Assembly: GCF_051020975.1 (NCBI RefSeq)
Contig: NC_135040.1
Span: 7,061,501 to 7,125,500, forward strand
Direction of reading: 5' to 3'
Source: Osmia lignaria lignaria
Lineage: Eukaryota; Arthropoda; Insecta; Hymenoptera; Megachilidae
DNA length: 64,000 nt
Shown: one piece after another, positions 26,501 to 37,822 of the stretch
Layout: each line of letters begins with the position of its first letter
Position numbering within the stretch: position 1 is the first letter of the stretch
Notes under the pieces: generated by a model
Database searches by the model: none
The model's input: only the letters and a program-made list of their open reading frames with translations
Told to the model about the DNA's origin: nothing
Made by a program: the position numbers and the translations under genes

Positions 26501-29500
26501 AAGGATCGGTTCGATGGTAAGGATCCGTTTTATCGTGGACGTCTGTTCGAGAAGAAGACGTCAAACGGATATTGGCATGTTGGATCTCCGTCTGCAACAA
26601 GACGAATGAAATACGTTTGGTTAATAAAGCGAAAGGTCGTACATAAATCGTCGAACGATACCGGTGAACTAAATCTCGCGGGAATTAAAGAAGCAAAGGC
26701 TCCTCGGTTTCCGGCTTTCCACCGATTGTCCCTGATTCTTGGCGACCCTCTTTCCTCGTTTCGTTCAATGCTGCCGCGGATATTCCGGGTACAATGCACG
26801 AAATACTTGCTTTCAGAATCTACTTCTGTCTGTGCCTTTCCTTATGAAACGAGCCTAACGAATGAAGAATCGAGCGACCGCATGCGACTGGGTCGTTAGG
26901 ATACAATCAGCGAATATTTACTACTAATACTATGTACAATCTTGTTCTTTCCCTTTTTTTTTGACAACTGAAACTATCAGAAACACTTGGCAGGTTCTGT
27001 TTATGAAATAATACATTTTCAACGCGTTACATAAATTTCAAGTCGAACTATAAGTCGGTACTTTCGTAATTGTTGCAAAACGAGGAGAAAATAGAATTTC
27101 GAGAAGAAACTAAGATTGCCAAATAAATTAGTAATCTTTCTATTTTTTCTTTAATCGCAAAGTAACTCGACGTGTTTTTGAGAAAGTCGTTCGTGGTCAC
27201 TGGAGAGGCCAGTCATCGAATCGAGCGATGCTACTTTCGGTGAATCATCAAAATTTATTTCGCCTGAGTGCTGGCAACGACGTCGATGCTCCACGTCATG
27301 ATGCACTCTCTCTTCTACGTTATTTCATAGCGGCCACCGGCCACTTGCAGCTCCGCGTTTCCACCACGGAAATATCCGTGTGTCGCAACGAAAGCTCAGG
27401 TAATTGCATTCCCCGCTGAAAATAGGAATTACGAATTTTCCGGCCGATGTCCGTGCATTCATTTCGTGACGAGTTGTTTCAAAGAACCGCCAATTAATTC
27501 AACAACGTAATCTAGGAAATCTCCTGTCTGATTTTATTCAGAGAAGATTCTTTTTATATTGAAAATTAAGCGTCTGCCCCAAAAATGAGAAATTCGAAAC
27601 AAAAACTTGTGAAGTTCAAACAGGAATAACAAAGAAAATTAAGAAAATTTGTATTTCACAGGTATTTTCATGGATTCCATTGAAGAATTCAACCCTACCA
27701 CGAATAAACTTGTTAACTTCCAACTTTTCCACCGGTCTGCTAAATTTCAAGCGAAAAATGCACCCTAAATCTAATATCCATACAAATGGCTTTCGCCTCG
27801 CGGGGATTATGCATCAGCAGGATGATGTTCCGGCATGAATATGTTCGTCCGCGTAAACTTCAAAGCATATTCACCTAAATGGCGTGACATGTACCGACAG
27901 TGAGATAGAGGAGGGTTGTACAAACAACCAGGCCAGGGATATTCAAGCGTAAGAATGGTCAGATCGATAAATGTGAAAATCGATGGAAAGGATTATTATA
28001 TCCTTAAATCAGAAAAACAATAAATGAAGAGTCCGAAAAGAAAACAATTCTCCTTGAAAAATGATTTGGCTATTTAACACATGGTACCTCAGAGAATGTA
28101 TAGAACGACTTTGATGAAACATCCTGTAGAGAACCTGCAGGTATCTAGGTCGAGGAACTGTCTCACCCACGTGAAATATCGTGGTGACATTGTCAGGTCA
28201 GCTTGTACCTTTTCACCAGGTAAAACTGACTCAAGCTTTCGTTAGGATCACGTAAGAGATGCCACCGAGTATTTCAAGAAAACGACGTTATCGTTAGATT
28301 GGTTGCTCGCGGTTGTTTCCTGACGTTCCGCTCGTATTCACGCTGGATATTTATAGTGAACAGTTTCTTAGAAGTTTCCGAAAGGATGTAGGTCAAAAAC
28401 CGTTCTGAATCTTATAAACCGTCCTCGGGATCTTTCGTTTCATCGTCGTCTTAATTATCCTCAACACGAAGTTTCGAACTTGCTGACTTCGATCACTTCA
28501 TCCACCGATGAACTTCTGACCTTTCTGTCTCTGGTGAACATGGTTTTTGTTCGCATATTGGTTTTCCCAGATTTTTCATGTTTTCGTTCTGTCTTTATGG
28601 AGATCCTTTTGCGGAGAAATATTCGAGAATCGTTTTTATCATATAATTTCATTTATTTTATAAATTCTTCGACTGAACAAATTCATTCGAACTATTCTCG
28701 TGTTCGTGTTTTCTTTTTTTTTTTTTCAAAAGACTTTCGATTTATTTATTTTCAGATCTTAACGCTGATGGATCCGGACAGTTTTTAAAAAATATAGGTC
28801 AAGATGCTATACTTGCGAGAACATTTATATATTTCCTTTTTCCTCACCGTTTACAAAAAACTCTCGCTGTTGGGGTTCTTTTCCTGTTGCAATTTTCTGA
28901 ACATCAAACTCAGAGAAATCTCGGAGGATTCATTTCTGTCTGGATAAATTATCTGACTTTTTTTCGAGAAATTCCGACGGGTCGTTCTTGTTTTTCACCC
29001 TGTTTAATTAAACATCCTCTGCAGTTTTGAATTTTTATTTTCCATTAAAGAAAGTTTTATTATTCAAAGAGACATCTTGAAAGTTTTATCATCCACAGAA
29101 TTATCATTGCTGATAATATTCTGAATAAATCAATCATTTTATATTCGTGATTCCACTGTTAAACATTTAGCTGGACAAAAGTGTACTTGAAACGTAGTTG
29201 GAATGCGTGATATGGTACAATAAGAATTTAAAAGTTGGATGACGATTCACGTTTCCACACATTGAATGCGGAGTATCAATTCTTTGCCAAGTAAGAAAAA
29301 CCATCGTCGAGAATAAATCGTGGTTGTACGAGCGTCCTAGATCCGAAAAATGGTTACGATTTTGGCCATGGTTCTCGCGGATCCTGGCGTCAGCACGTCG
29401 CGGAATATTCTGCAGGATAATGCAGTTAAAGGTGTTAGGCGAAGTCTCGAAACCTCGTTAAAAAATTTGCAATTGCATTTCAGACTAACTGGATTACTCC

Positions 29501-32500
29501 GAAACTGTTAACAGATTACGAGGAATGTAGATTATAAAATGGGTTTAAATTTTTGAAAGTCAATTTTCATTGCAAAGAAAATAGATATTTTATAAAAATT
29601 GTAAAAATGGAAAATTTTCATTGAAAATTCGATTAAGCAGATTAGATCAATTGCACCGCTGTTGATATTTATACAACATTTCAAGAATATTTTTAAGATA
29701 GAACATCCACGTGTAGTTGCAACAGAGAGAGGATTCCTTTTTTTTCCAACTCGCATAAACTGTGAACTTTATGTGTGTACAGTGTAACTTTGAAGCTTTG
29801 AAATCGAGCTGGAAATCCGAAAACTCTTCAGTTCGATAAACTCGATGTAGCTTTGCGTGAACATTCGTTCTTTTTTGGAAATTCCATTTTATTTTCATCT
29901 TTTTAGGGGATGATCTCAGTGTTTCAGTTCAAAATTCACAGCCAAAGCGTATATTGTTAAATACTTTAGATGTGATTTAAAATGAATTAATGAAACGAAA
30001 TTGTTAACGTTGTTCACCCTCTCTATCAATTATGTGATGGGTCATCGCTTCTAAACAAATTATAACGGGATACAGTTTATGCGAACGATACTCTGGCCGT
30101 GGTTTCGCTTTAATCTCCTCGTTGGTGCAGCAAATCGTGCATGCTCGCGGATTATGGTGCGCTGCATGTGCATAATAGACAGGTAATAGCGCGATGACCC
30201 CTCAGGTTATCTCCGAACGAGCCAGAATCGATTTAACGTGTATCTAGTTAACTTTTTACCTAGTTAATGTACAGCAGAATTGATTACACTAGTCGGTAAG
30301 TAGCTTTATAATTAAACATTTTAATTTCTACACGATTATTTAACGCATCATTAGCTTCTATCAAAATTTTCCCTCGATTTGCAGAAATTCTTCAACGAGT
30401 TACGAACACAATGATTAGAATCATGAATAATGCTTCTGAATCATCTTGAACCCAACCGAGTTCAATTAAAATACCGCTGCAACTTTGTGAGCAGTATATT
30501 TATGAAGCAGCGGGTAGTCTTCGGTTCTAGTTTCAACACATCTTCGTTTTAACAAACTCGCGTAATTATCAAACTTTGAGGATGGTTCGACAGGAGTCTC
30601 GTTTGGAACTAGACCAACACCCTATCAGTTGGAACGTAAATAAATTTGAACCGAACTTCCAATTTACTTTAACCGAGTCTAGCCAAGTTTTCCAGGAAAA
30701 TTGCCACCGATCCACTTTCCCGATTATAAGTTTCAAGAGCAGCTCGAGTCTCAATCAACAATTCCCTCCTCTCGATCATTCGGGTGTCTCAGTCAGGCTG
30801 GCTGCTTTGTGAAAAGATACTTGCACGGTATCGAATCGCGCTTAAAAATGTTCCTCGTCTATTGAAAGTTTGAACGCGTTGCGCGACGCGACTTGAAAAG
30901 AGATTCGCAAATTTATTCCCGCTTCTTTAGCCGAGTAATTGCATTCTTTGTCACGGTGAAATTTCCGGAATGATAAAGCCTTCGCGAAGATGCAAATTCG
31001 ACTCGTTGCGAATATTCGAAACGACGTTCGAGGATTGCGTTTTACAAAGAGCGATGTTCCTTGGCGAGGTATTTAATTACGAAGCGAGACAAGTTAAGTC
31101 GTACGATTCGATTTGGTGTTTCAATTATCATCCTTTTGCAACGACCACGAAGGGAGACTGAAACCGTTGATCGTTCCTCGGCGTTATCAGTTTTCTCCGG
31201 CGATCTATTTTCCGCGAACGGAACGAAGATCGGGGCCGATGTCAAGTTTCGCGCGATAATTTTGCCGGGAAATCGGGACCGAGGCCAAGAAACAACGAGC
31301 CGCGGCGGTGTTCGAAAGAAAACAAAAGCGGAAAGGGGGTCGTACGGTGAGGTTTTTCAGACGTACGATGGAAAATCGCGAGGTGAACCAGTGGAAAGGC
31401 GGACGAAACGAGCGCGCCGATTTCCAGGAAGGTGTAAAAAAGAAAAGTGCAGGAACAGCCGGGCAGAAATAGCCCCGGTTAATTTTGCGTCGGTCCGTGC
31501 TATAAACGTACATCATACAGGCTGCGCGTCTGTTCATCGTCTACTCTCTTCTTTCTCGTCCTCCATAGTTTCTTCATTCTCCATCCGCGCCCTTTTTCAG
31601 CCCTTTCATTCGACGCCTCTTAACGTTTCACGGCGTAAATCTTCGCCTGTTTTTCACGGTTAACTCTTTTTCTTCTCTTCAGGTTTTATTATGATCTAAA
31701 AGTGTTAATTGCCAGAGTGTCCCTGATTTTCTCTTCCTCAAAGTTTTATCGCGCTCCCAAGATGAAAGTCCTGCAAATATAATAAATAAGTGTTAAATAA
31801 ATAGCGTAGATAAGACTTAGGTCAACGATACAGGAAAGTGAAACAAAAGAAAAGGCGGATTGGACGAGTAGAAAGTAAAACGTAAAGAATGCCAGGGAAA
31901 TAGGTAGTCTTCTGAAAGGGCTCGATAGAAACGTAAGAGGAAGTTGTGTCGATCGTATCCGGAAATCGAGCGTACCGGGGAACGGGTGACATCATCGAAT
32001 TACGGTATCGACACAAGCCCCGGAAGTCGACGACGTTCCGGAATAGTTGTTGACGAGTGAACGTCGACGTGGACGCATTTAGACCCCGAAGATTACGTGG
32101 TGCACGACGACGTCACGTGGCCGTCACTGTAACGAATTCGTCTCCCTTCGTCCGCGGCTGTAGTTTATTTACGGCAACCAGGTTCGATTCGATTATTTTC
32201 CTTTCCGGCGTGTGTTTCCTTCTACCCGCGTATACCTACGTCCTTCGTGGATACGCCGTCCACGAGGGGCATGGACCAAGGAAAAATAAATGAGGCAGCA
32301 AATCAAAGGGGGCACCTTCTCATCCCTCTTCTATCATCCTCGCGTTGGCCCTCTTTGAATCGCTTTTGTACATCGTCGTTTATCTTTTTGTTTCAGACGT
32401 ACCAAGCGAGCAATCTGTTTTCATCATGCTGAACGGAGAGGAAAGCGAGCTTAGATTCCTCAACATCGCCAATCCAAAGGTTGCTCTTCGTTTATGATAC

Positions 32501-33478
32501 TCAAAAGAATGACACAATCGAGTCGTTCGTCTTTGGAATTTTTTGTTCCATCGATTTCTCTGTTTTCTTTTGTTTCGTGGAGTTTGGCGAATGAACGACT
32601 CGATTAATTTATTAATGGAATTCACCACGTTGCTAAGAATACCTACTTTACCTTTCTATTTCAAAAAGTCGGAACTGGAGAGTCTACACCCGGACGCTTT
32701 TATCATTATGTACTCTGTGATCGATAAGGCGTCCTTTCAAAGGGCAGAAGAGTATCTCGAACGTCTTCACGATCAGGATCTCCTTCAGGGGAAGCCGGCT
32801 ATATTGGTTGGTAACAAAGTAGATCTGGTTCGGTCCAAGGTAGTCTCATCCCAAGGTTAGTCTATATTCAAAGAAATATATAATTACTAACAAGGCAATT
32901 ATAAACTTCATTAAAAATTTCCTTCAAAATGAATAGAATTTAAAATAAAATTTCAGCGTTCGCTGTCAGAGAGTTAATGGGATTTTATAAAATATAAAGA
33001 AAAGTTGATTTGTTTAAAAAAAAATAAATAAATTGACTAGGGTATACACGTAAACCACCCCCATCCCACCACGAAAATTATATAACATATTCCAACTATA
33101 TCATCGTTAAATTAACTTATCCATCATCCTGAACGACATCCCATAAGATTCTCCTCCCCCGTTATCTAATTTATCCATTTATTGTTCTCAGATGGAAAAT
33201 GCATGGCGTGTACCTATCGAGTGAAATTCATTGAAATTTCGGTCGGCATCAACCACAACGTGGACAACCTTCTGGTCGGAATTCTTAACCAGATACGTCT
33301 GAAGAACGTGCAAGGAAACGAGAATCGCACAGGAAACGGTACCAGCGAGGGTAGCGGCCACTGGTATAAATCTAGGGGTGTGGTACGGGCCAGTATGAAG
33401 GCGAGGCAAATGTTAACCTGGTTATTTGGGAAGGAGGACAGCAAGTTTAAAAATTGCGAGAATCTTCACGTGCTTTAA
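8575..33478 (+). CDS. Rgk: RGK-family small GTPase (Rad/Rem/Gem/Kir type), six coding exons
   Basis: RGK proteins are atypical Ras-like GTPases that bind calcium-channel beta subunits and lower voltage-gated Ca2+ current at the plasma membrane. Exons: 8575-8833, 10642-10902, 25533-25748, 32397-32479, 32669-32855, 33192-33478; all splice phases fit and total 1293 nt (430 aa plus stop). The first ATG (8575) sits in GAGATGG. A long basic, Ser-rich N-terminal extension carries a His run (about 88-93) and RSRSNSLAP (187-195), a possible 14-3-3 site. The G-domain has P-loop GARGVGKT (219-226), no DxxG at G3 (FLNIANPK, 266-273), G4 NKVD (322-325) and G5-like EIS (350-352). It ends in CENLHVL (424-430), the conserved RGK C-terminal cysteine motif, with no CaaX box. 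Which paralogue (insects have several) cannot be settled here. Exon 4 uses a weak AAG/GTTGCT donor. Confidence 0.9.
8834..10641 (+). other. RGK intron 1
   Basis: Phase-1 intron with donor AAG/GTAATC and acceptor TTTGTTTCAG. No other exon was recognised inside. Confidence 0.8.
14680..14767 (+). CDS. Candidate alternative first coding exon of the RGK gene
   Basis: An ATG opens 29 codons (beginning MSRLSIERLHLAVYSRG, then a basic Arg/Gln/Ser stretch ending RPVE) and closes at a GAAG/GTAAAC donor in phase 1. That is exactly the phase needed to splice to RGK exon 3 (GGT GTC GTC...), or to exon 2. The peptide is basic and Ser/Arg-rich like the annotated N-terminus. Splicing to exon 3 would give a shorter protein without the His run. 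The exon is short, so chance cannot be excluded; RNA-seq junctions would decide. Confidence 0.35.
14931..15366. repeat. Tandem duplication, 242-bp period, two copies
   Basis: Copy 1 (about 14931-15172) and copy 2 (about 15173-15366) share long blocks such as TCAAATATTTACCTAATCCC and GAGATTGGTATTATTCCCAG. The copies have scattered substitutions, and the second is truncated at its 3' end. The duplication is intronic and just downstream of the candidate alternative first exon. Confidence 0.88.
16835..16905. mobile_element. Possible very short TA-flanked MITE
   Basis: Short inverted termini TACAGAGTG and CACACTGTA (8 of 9 matching as inverted repeats) bound a 71-bp segment within RGK intron 2. 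The pattern fits mariner-derived mini-elements, but the repeat is too short to be certain. Confidence 0.25.
21503..21810. repeat. Tandem duplication, about 171-bp period, two diverged copies
   Basis: Copy 1 (from about 21503) and copy 2 (from about 21674) both run through CCATTTT, GGAATATT, CATAA/CATTA, TTTAA, and a shared GTGATACTTTTATGTCAT. Divergence is higher than in the 14.9-kb duplication. No coding potential. Confidence 0.8.
22937..23515. repeat. Nested minisatellite, about 16-bp unit with higher-order repeats
   Basis: The basic unit is AGTTGAAAATAGTCAA and variants. A landmark variant, ATCGCTGAGTATAGTC (some copies diverged), recurs near 23135, 23215, 23327, 23390 and 23467. Spacings of 80, 112, 63 and 77 bp are close to multiples of 16. 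This implies amplification of blocks of several units on top of the basic repeat. Intronic, within RGK intron 2. Confidence 0.88.
25749..32396 (+). other. RGK intron 3 (6.6 kb)
   Basis: Phase-1 intron between the P-loop exon (donor GAGAG/GTAAGT) and the exon coding DVPSEQSVF (acceptor TTGTTTCAG). It contains a CpG-rich block at about 31.0-31.66 kb and another at about 32.04-32.28 kb, listed below. The rest is ordinary AT-rich intron. Confidence 0.8.
31000..31665. promoter_or_regulatory. CpG-rich intronic block, possible regulatory element
   Basis: GC and CpG rise sharply inside RGK intron 3. A plus-strand frame is open for about 200 codons (31061-31663) but lacks an initiating ATG, has no recognisable domain and overlaps open frames on the minus strand, as expected from stop-poor GC-rich sequence. 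A second CpG-rich patch at about 32040-32280 includes GACGTCACGTGG, a CRE/E-box-like site. An internal promoter or enhancer is possible but unproven. Confidence 0.3.
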
Positions 33479-35452
33479 ATAAAGTGGAAGATCTCGCGAC
33501 GTACCTGAGGGTAGATTTGTAAGGGCGCGATTCTTTCCACGTAGCATCTGACAAATTCAGATATTTCCAGCAGAAGACACTGGAGGAAATATTGATGAAA
33601 TAAAGGCTGGTTAAATTGTATCGTGGCAGGAATGGCCAGTTTTATTTTGCGAATTTAACCGATTTTATCGGTGGGTATCATTTTATATAGCTATATTCCA
33701 TTCGCAAGCAATCCATACATTTTTAAGGCTGTATGTATCGATATGAAAACGCAGGAAACAGTTATAAATTAAACTAGCGAAATTAATTACCCTGAATTGT
33801 GAATTAAAGTGGCCATTCCTTCCGTTGCTACGCGAATACTTGAAAAGTGACGCTGGGAAACGGCAAAACCGAGGTGCGATATAAGTGCCAATTAATCAAA
33901 ACGAACGCGAACATTGTTTCTTTCATGAATTTTGATTAATGTTAGGGTTTAAGAATCTTCGATCGAGAACTTCCTCGATGACTAACATAAATAAGGATAA
34001 GTTCGTGAATATCATACGTGTTGATTCATTCTTCATTCATTCGTGATCAATATCAGGATAATTATATTTCATCAAGAAATTCACACCGTATGTGTTGCTC
34101 GATTAATCCTTTGATCTTTTCATTTCATTTAATCGTAACATTTATATTATTCCATAAATCTGTAATACAGAATATTTGGGTTAATTAAAATTTTTTAATC
34201 GAATTGATTTAAAAAAACGATCTCATGATAATCAAAGGGTTAATTCAAAAGTTAAATCGAAGAAATTAAATTGATTCTAGGACAGGTACGAAAGAATTTA
34301 AATTGGACCATGGCATGAATCTAGTGGCCACTAAAGTTACGTCGTTAATGTATAATAAGACCAATTTAATCTTTTTAATCCAACTTGTATATACGATAAG
34401 ATTAACGATACGTATGCTTATGGAAAAGGTAAGATAAAATGAGAAATACGAGATGTGTTATCAAATCCTGTGGAAAAGCTTTCACATTTTTCTGATGGTT
34501 AATGAAAATGAAATAATTTGATTGCGTGATGACCTTTAATCACCAAAATAAGCTCTATTATATTAAAAAGACAATTTTCTTCCATTACGAATAATTACAA
34601 TAAATAAAAATTCTTGAAGGTAATGTTCTTCAAACTGTTACAATTTTTTTTTTTTTTTTTAATCAACGTAATAAATGACAAAATTTTCCACAGGAACTGA
34701 TACATTATAAATATACACGTGCATACCTACACTAATATATTCCTAATTTACGATCAGAATAAGTCCACGTTAGTTTTTGTGTAGATGTATGTTAATGGAT
34801 TGACGTGTTACTGTAATTTGCGTGTTTTCCTCAAAAGAACGGGTATTATGATGATGACGATAGACACCGATCGTAATATCTCTTCAGAAGAATATTCTTT
34901 TTTGGACGTTTTAAGAACAAATATGAAATATAAAGAAATATATATATATATACATATATACACACACATATATACTGTCCACTCTCTATTTTCAGCGATC
35001 TCTACGCCTATGTATATCCGAATTATGTATACATACATATAAATGCACACATATATATATATATATTTAAAATTGAACAGTGCCGTGACGTGAGTGGTTC
35101 CAATGGTGTACCTTTTCAGGGGCCAAATTAGAAGATTAACATATATAAAAGAAGAAATGTAATAATTATGTATGGTTAAAAGAAACTTTAGAAGATATTT
35201 TTTTGTTATATAAATTGCTACTGTAATGAAGCTCAATTATAAATTTTGATCGCATTAAGACTGATCTAAGTTTTCTAATTTTTATAGAATTTCATTTCTG
35301 AGTGCAGTGTTTTGTAAGAATCTAGTTTGGTGATTAAGAAACACTATGCTGAGGTACTAAATCAATGACAATACTAAAACAAAAATCCTATTAAACGAAC
35401 GAGCGATTAATTAAATTGAATGTCAATTTAAGCGGTCTATTAAGGGGTGAGA
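33479..35452. other. RGK 3' UTR and intergenic DNA
   Basis: AATAAA overlaps the stop codon (33478-33483) and another lies at 33599-33604, so the 3' UTR may end about 150 bases after the stop or extend further. A run of 17 T residues is at 34644-34660. No exon seen. Confidence 0.5.
34937..35067. repeat. AT/AC dinucleotide microsatellite cluster
   Basis: Two TATATA tracts with interspersed ACACACAC (about 34937-34977 and 35030-35067). Open frames here translate to alternating Ile/Tyr and are repeat artefacts. Confidence 0.85.
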
Positions 35453-35600
35453 TTAACCCTCGGAAGACGGACATTCTTGGTTATGGCCATTTTGACCCGC
35501 AATTAAAACTTTAGCAGATACAAGTTTGAAGCCTTCGATATTTTAGTTATTTCATTTCTATAGCTGGGTCAAAATGACCATGCAATCGTGCTAAGGTTAA
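35453..35600. mobile_element. TTAA-flanked MITE, piggyBac-like
   Basis: The 148-bp segment is bounded by TTAA at 35453-35456 and 35597-35600. The ends read TTAACCCTCGG and CTAAGGTTAA, giving very short terminal inverted repeats. Longer subterminal inverted repeats are GGCCATTTTGACCC and GGGTCAAAATGACC. TTAA target duplications and short C-rich termini are typical of piggyBac-superfamily MITEs. No transposase is present. Confidence 0.6.
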
Positions 35601-36420
35601 ACGAGCTATTTATTGTACAAAGTACAGAGACCCATTGTCTTTTCAGAATCCAACATAATCTCTTACAATCCTACAGTTGATTCAGAATTAAATTTCTCCA
35701 TGCTATAGTCTCTCTATTCCTTTCTTTTATTACAATTGGATTCTATATAGGACAGAGAATTAAATTAAAGAAGCTTTAAATATAAAGGAAAGAAAGGAAA
35801 CTATCTTCTCTATTATCCAACAAGGACACCTTTTTCTAGTCACAGACCATGGAATTGCTCCCTCACAGCGCTGTATTCAACTAAAGAGAGCAGAGTAAAC
35901 GTAATAGGGGATGAAAATGCGAAGAAATGTTGCACGTTTCAGTGGGAATGGTTCCTTTCCTAACGATTTTCCTTAACCGGACAAGGAGATCGTGACAACT
36001 CGATTCGTTTGGTTTGCAAAATAGATTTATCGTTTTAAACATCGGTTGTTATTGTTGTCGTTGCTGTTCTTCCGTAGAAACGTCGCCTCGACGAGGACAT
36101 TCGCGAGAAAGGGATATTCTCATCAAGTGCCTTTCTGTATTTTTGTAATTTAAGCTAACTCGATGTAAGTCTTACCGGAGAAATACAACAATGTAGCCAC
36201 GAAACGTGTGTGTGTCGACATATTGCGTACTGTGTTTCATTTTTAACTGGCCATTTAGCCATTTTCAATGTTGTCCGTTCTTCTATTCCTTTTAATTAAT
36301 TTTTCTTTCTCAATTTCGTTTTACTTTCTTTTTTTTTCGTTTTGTATTATGATCGCAATTTTTTTTTTTTCTTATTTTCTACTGAATGTCGAGAGAGAAT
36401 GTTAGCGTGAAAGTTTATGG

Positions 36421-36606
36421 TACGAGGGTGATTCCGAAAGTTCCCAGAATGGCCACTCTTTTAAAGCAGTACATACCTTTGGTAAAATGAAAAGAGGACT
36501 TCCTCAAGAATTCATTTAAGAAGGTTAAAATGTTAAAATTTTATTAAAGGACCTCATACACGTAATAAAATGAAAAAATTTCATCTGTTTTTGAATCACC
36601 CTTGTA
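36421..36606. mobile_element. TA-flanked MITE, mariner-like
   Basis: Left end TACGAGGGTGATTC (36421-36434) and right end GAATCACCCTTGTA (36593-36606) are inverted repeats with one mismatch, each ending in TA. The 186-bp length, TA duplication and CGAGGGTGATTC-type terminus fit a non-autonomous Tc1/mariner element. No coding frame. Confidence 0.6.
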
Positions 36607-36674
36607 CGTACAAGAACATTATAGATTTATGACAACGGATCGTGAAACGATGACAAGAAAACAAAGGAAGACTT

Positions 36675-36759
36675 TTAATCCTTTCGCTTTAGAGGCATTT
36701 ATTATATGCTTCAAAATTAATTAAATACCTCTAAGTCTCAATGATAGCGAAAGGGTTAA
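36675..36759. mobile_element. TTAA-flanked palindromic mini-MITE
   Basis: TTAATCCTTTCGCT at the left and AGCGAAAGGGTTAA at the right are inverted repeats bounded by TTAA, with an inner AGAGG/CCTCT pair. The element is 85 bp. It probably belongs to a TTAA-type family different from 35453-35600, because its terminal sequence is not the same. Confidence 0.55.
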
Positions 36760-37822
36760 GAACAATGTTACATAAATCAACTTCCTTTTCGATACTCCCG
36801 TTTGATGTCCCCGTACGATTAGCTATTGTCAAGATAAATTTATCGATGTTCTTAAATGAAAAAAAAAAAAAAAAAGCAACTACCAATGTAACGTTATCAT
36901 CGTGTTTCATCGTTGTAATGTGCGTGACGTGACAATACTGCCATCTCTTCGGATTGATAGAGATACCAGATGATTTAATTAGCCGTTCATTAATTTAGTT
37001 GTCGCGAGGCTTTTGGGGAAAGCAAGAAAAGAAACTAAGAAGGACGAGTCCTTTAGCTGATACGTTTTAATGTAAGATAAGTGAACTGTCGCTCGTTGGG
37101 ATACGAATGGTTCTAATCCCCATGGGGATTATTGTACATCAGTGATAATAAAGAAAAGATAATTCGACGTCGTTCTTGGTCTACGTTTCTCTTTGTTCTT
37201 CAACAACTTCGAAGATCAATCTTCTTCGCATCAGACTGTTTTTCATTTTTTTTTTTTGTAATGAAACTCTGAGACAAGTTTGATCACATTAGGAAAATAT
37301 AAAACGGATGCATACGATCCGAGTTTCGGGAGACCTGCACATTTTCAATGTTAATATCCGTCGTAAATCCGACCGCGACATTTCGTTGATAAATAACGCT
37401 CGCGAAACGCATGCGTCCATGTGAATCGATTATTTTGATTGGTGCCAGATATTACCAGGCTCCAGTTGTGGCAGTTTGCCACGAAGGAATACGAATGTCG
37501 AATTCTTGTAACCTCGAACGGTCTGGTGAAAGATAATAAACGATATTATTCCAATCAATGTGGAATTTAATAGGGAGAAGAATCTTCTGCCACCCCGAAA
37601 ACGCTGCAACGAGATGCAATTTATATTCGACCAGCAGATAATAGGAGGAAAAGAAATCGTTTCGAGGGTGAATAATTAATTTTGACATAAGATCATAATG
37701 TCGTTGATTCCATAGGGTAAATTTTTTATGCGATTTGATTTTTCCTCGATGGAAATTGATTTTCATAAAAGTATATTTCAGGTTTGCGAAGGAGCATGGA
37801 AATTCGATTATGATTAGGGAAT
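36760..37822. other. DNAL1 upstream region
   Basis: A run of 17 A residues (36858-36874) and AT-rich sequence. A TATTTCAG acceptor-like site ends at 37781, so the DNAL1 mRNA may have an untranslated first exon upstream. I found no convincing X-box. The open frame on the minus strand at 37452-37766 matches nothing I know. Confidence 0.35.

Noticed and set aside
27228..27419. ATG-initiated frame followed by a phase-1 GTAATT donor in RGK intron 3
   Set aside because: It would splice into exon 4 in frame, but the product would lack the P-loop and half the G-domain, and the donor is weak. Less credible than the 14680 exon.
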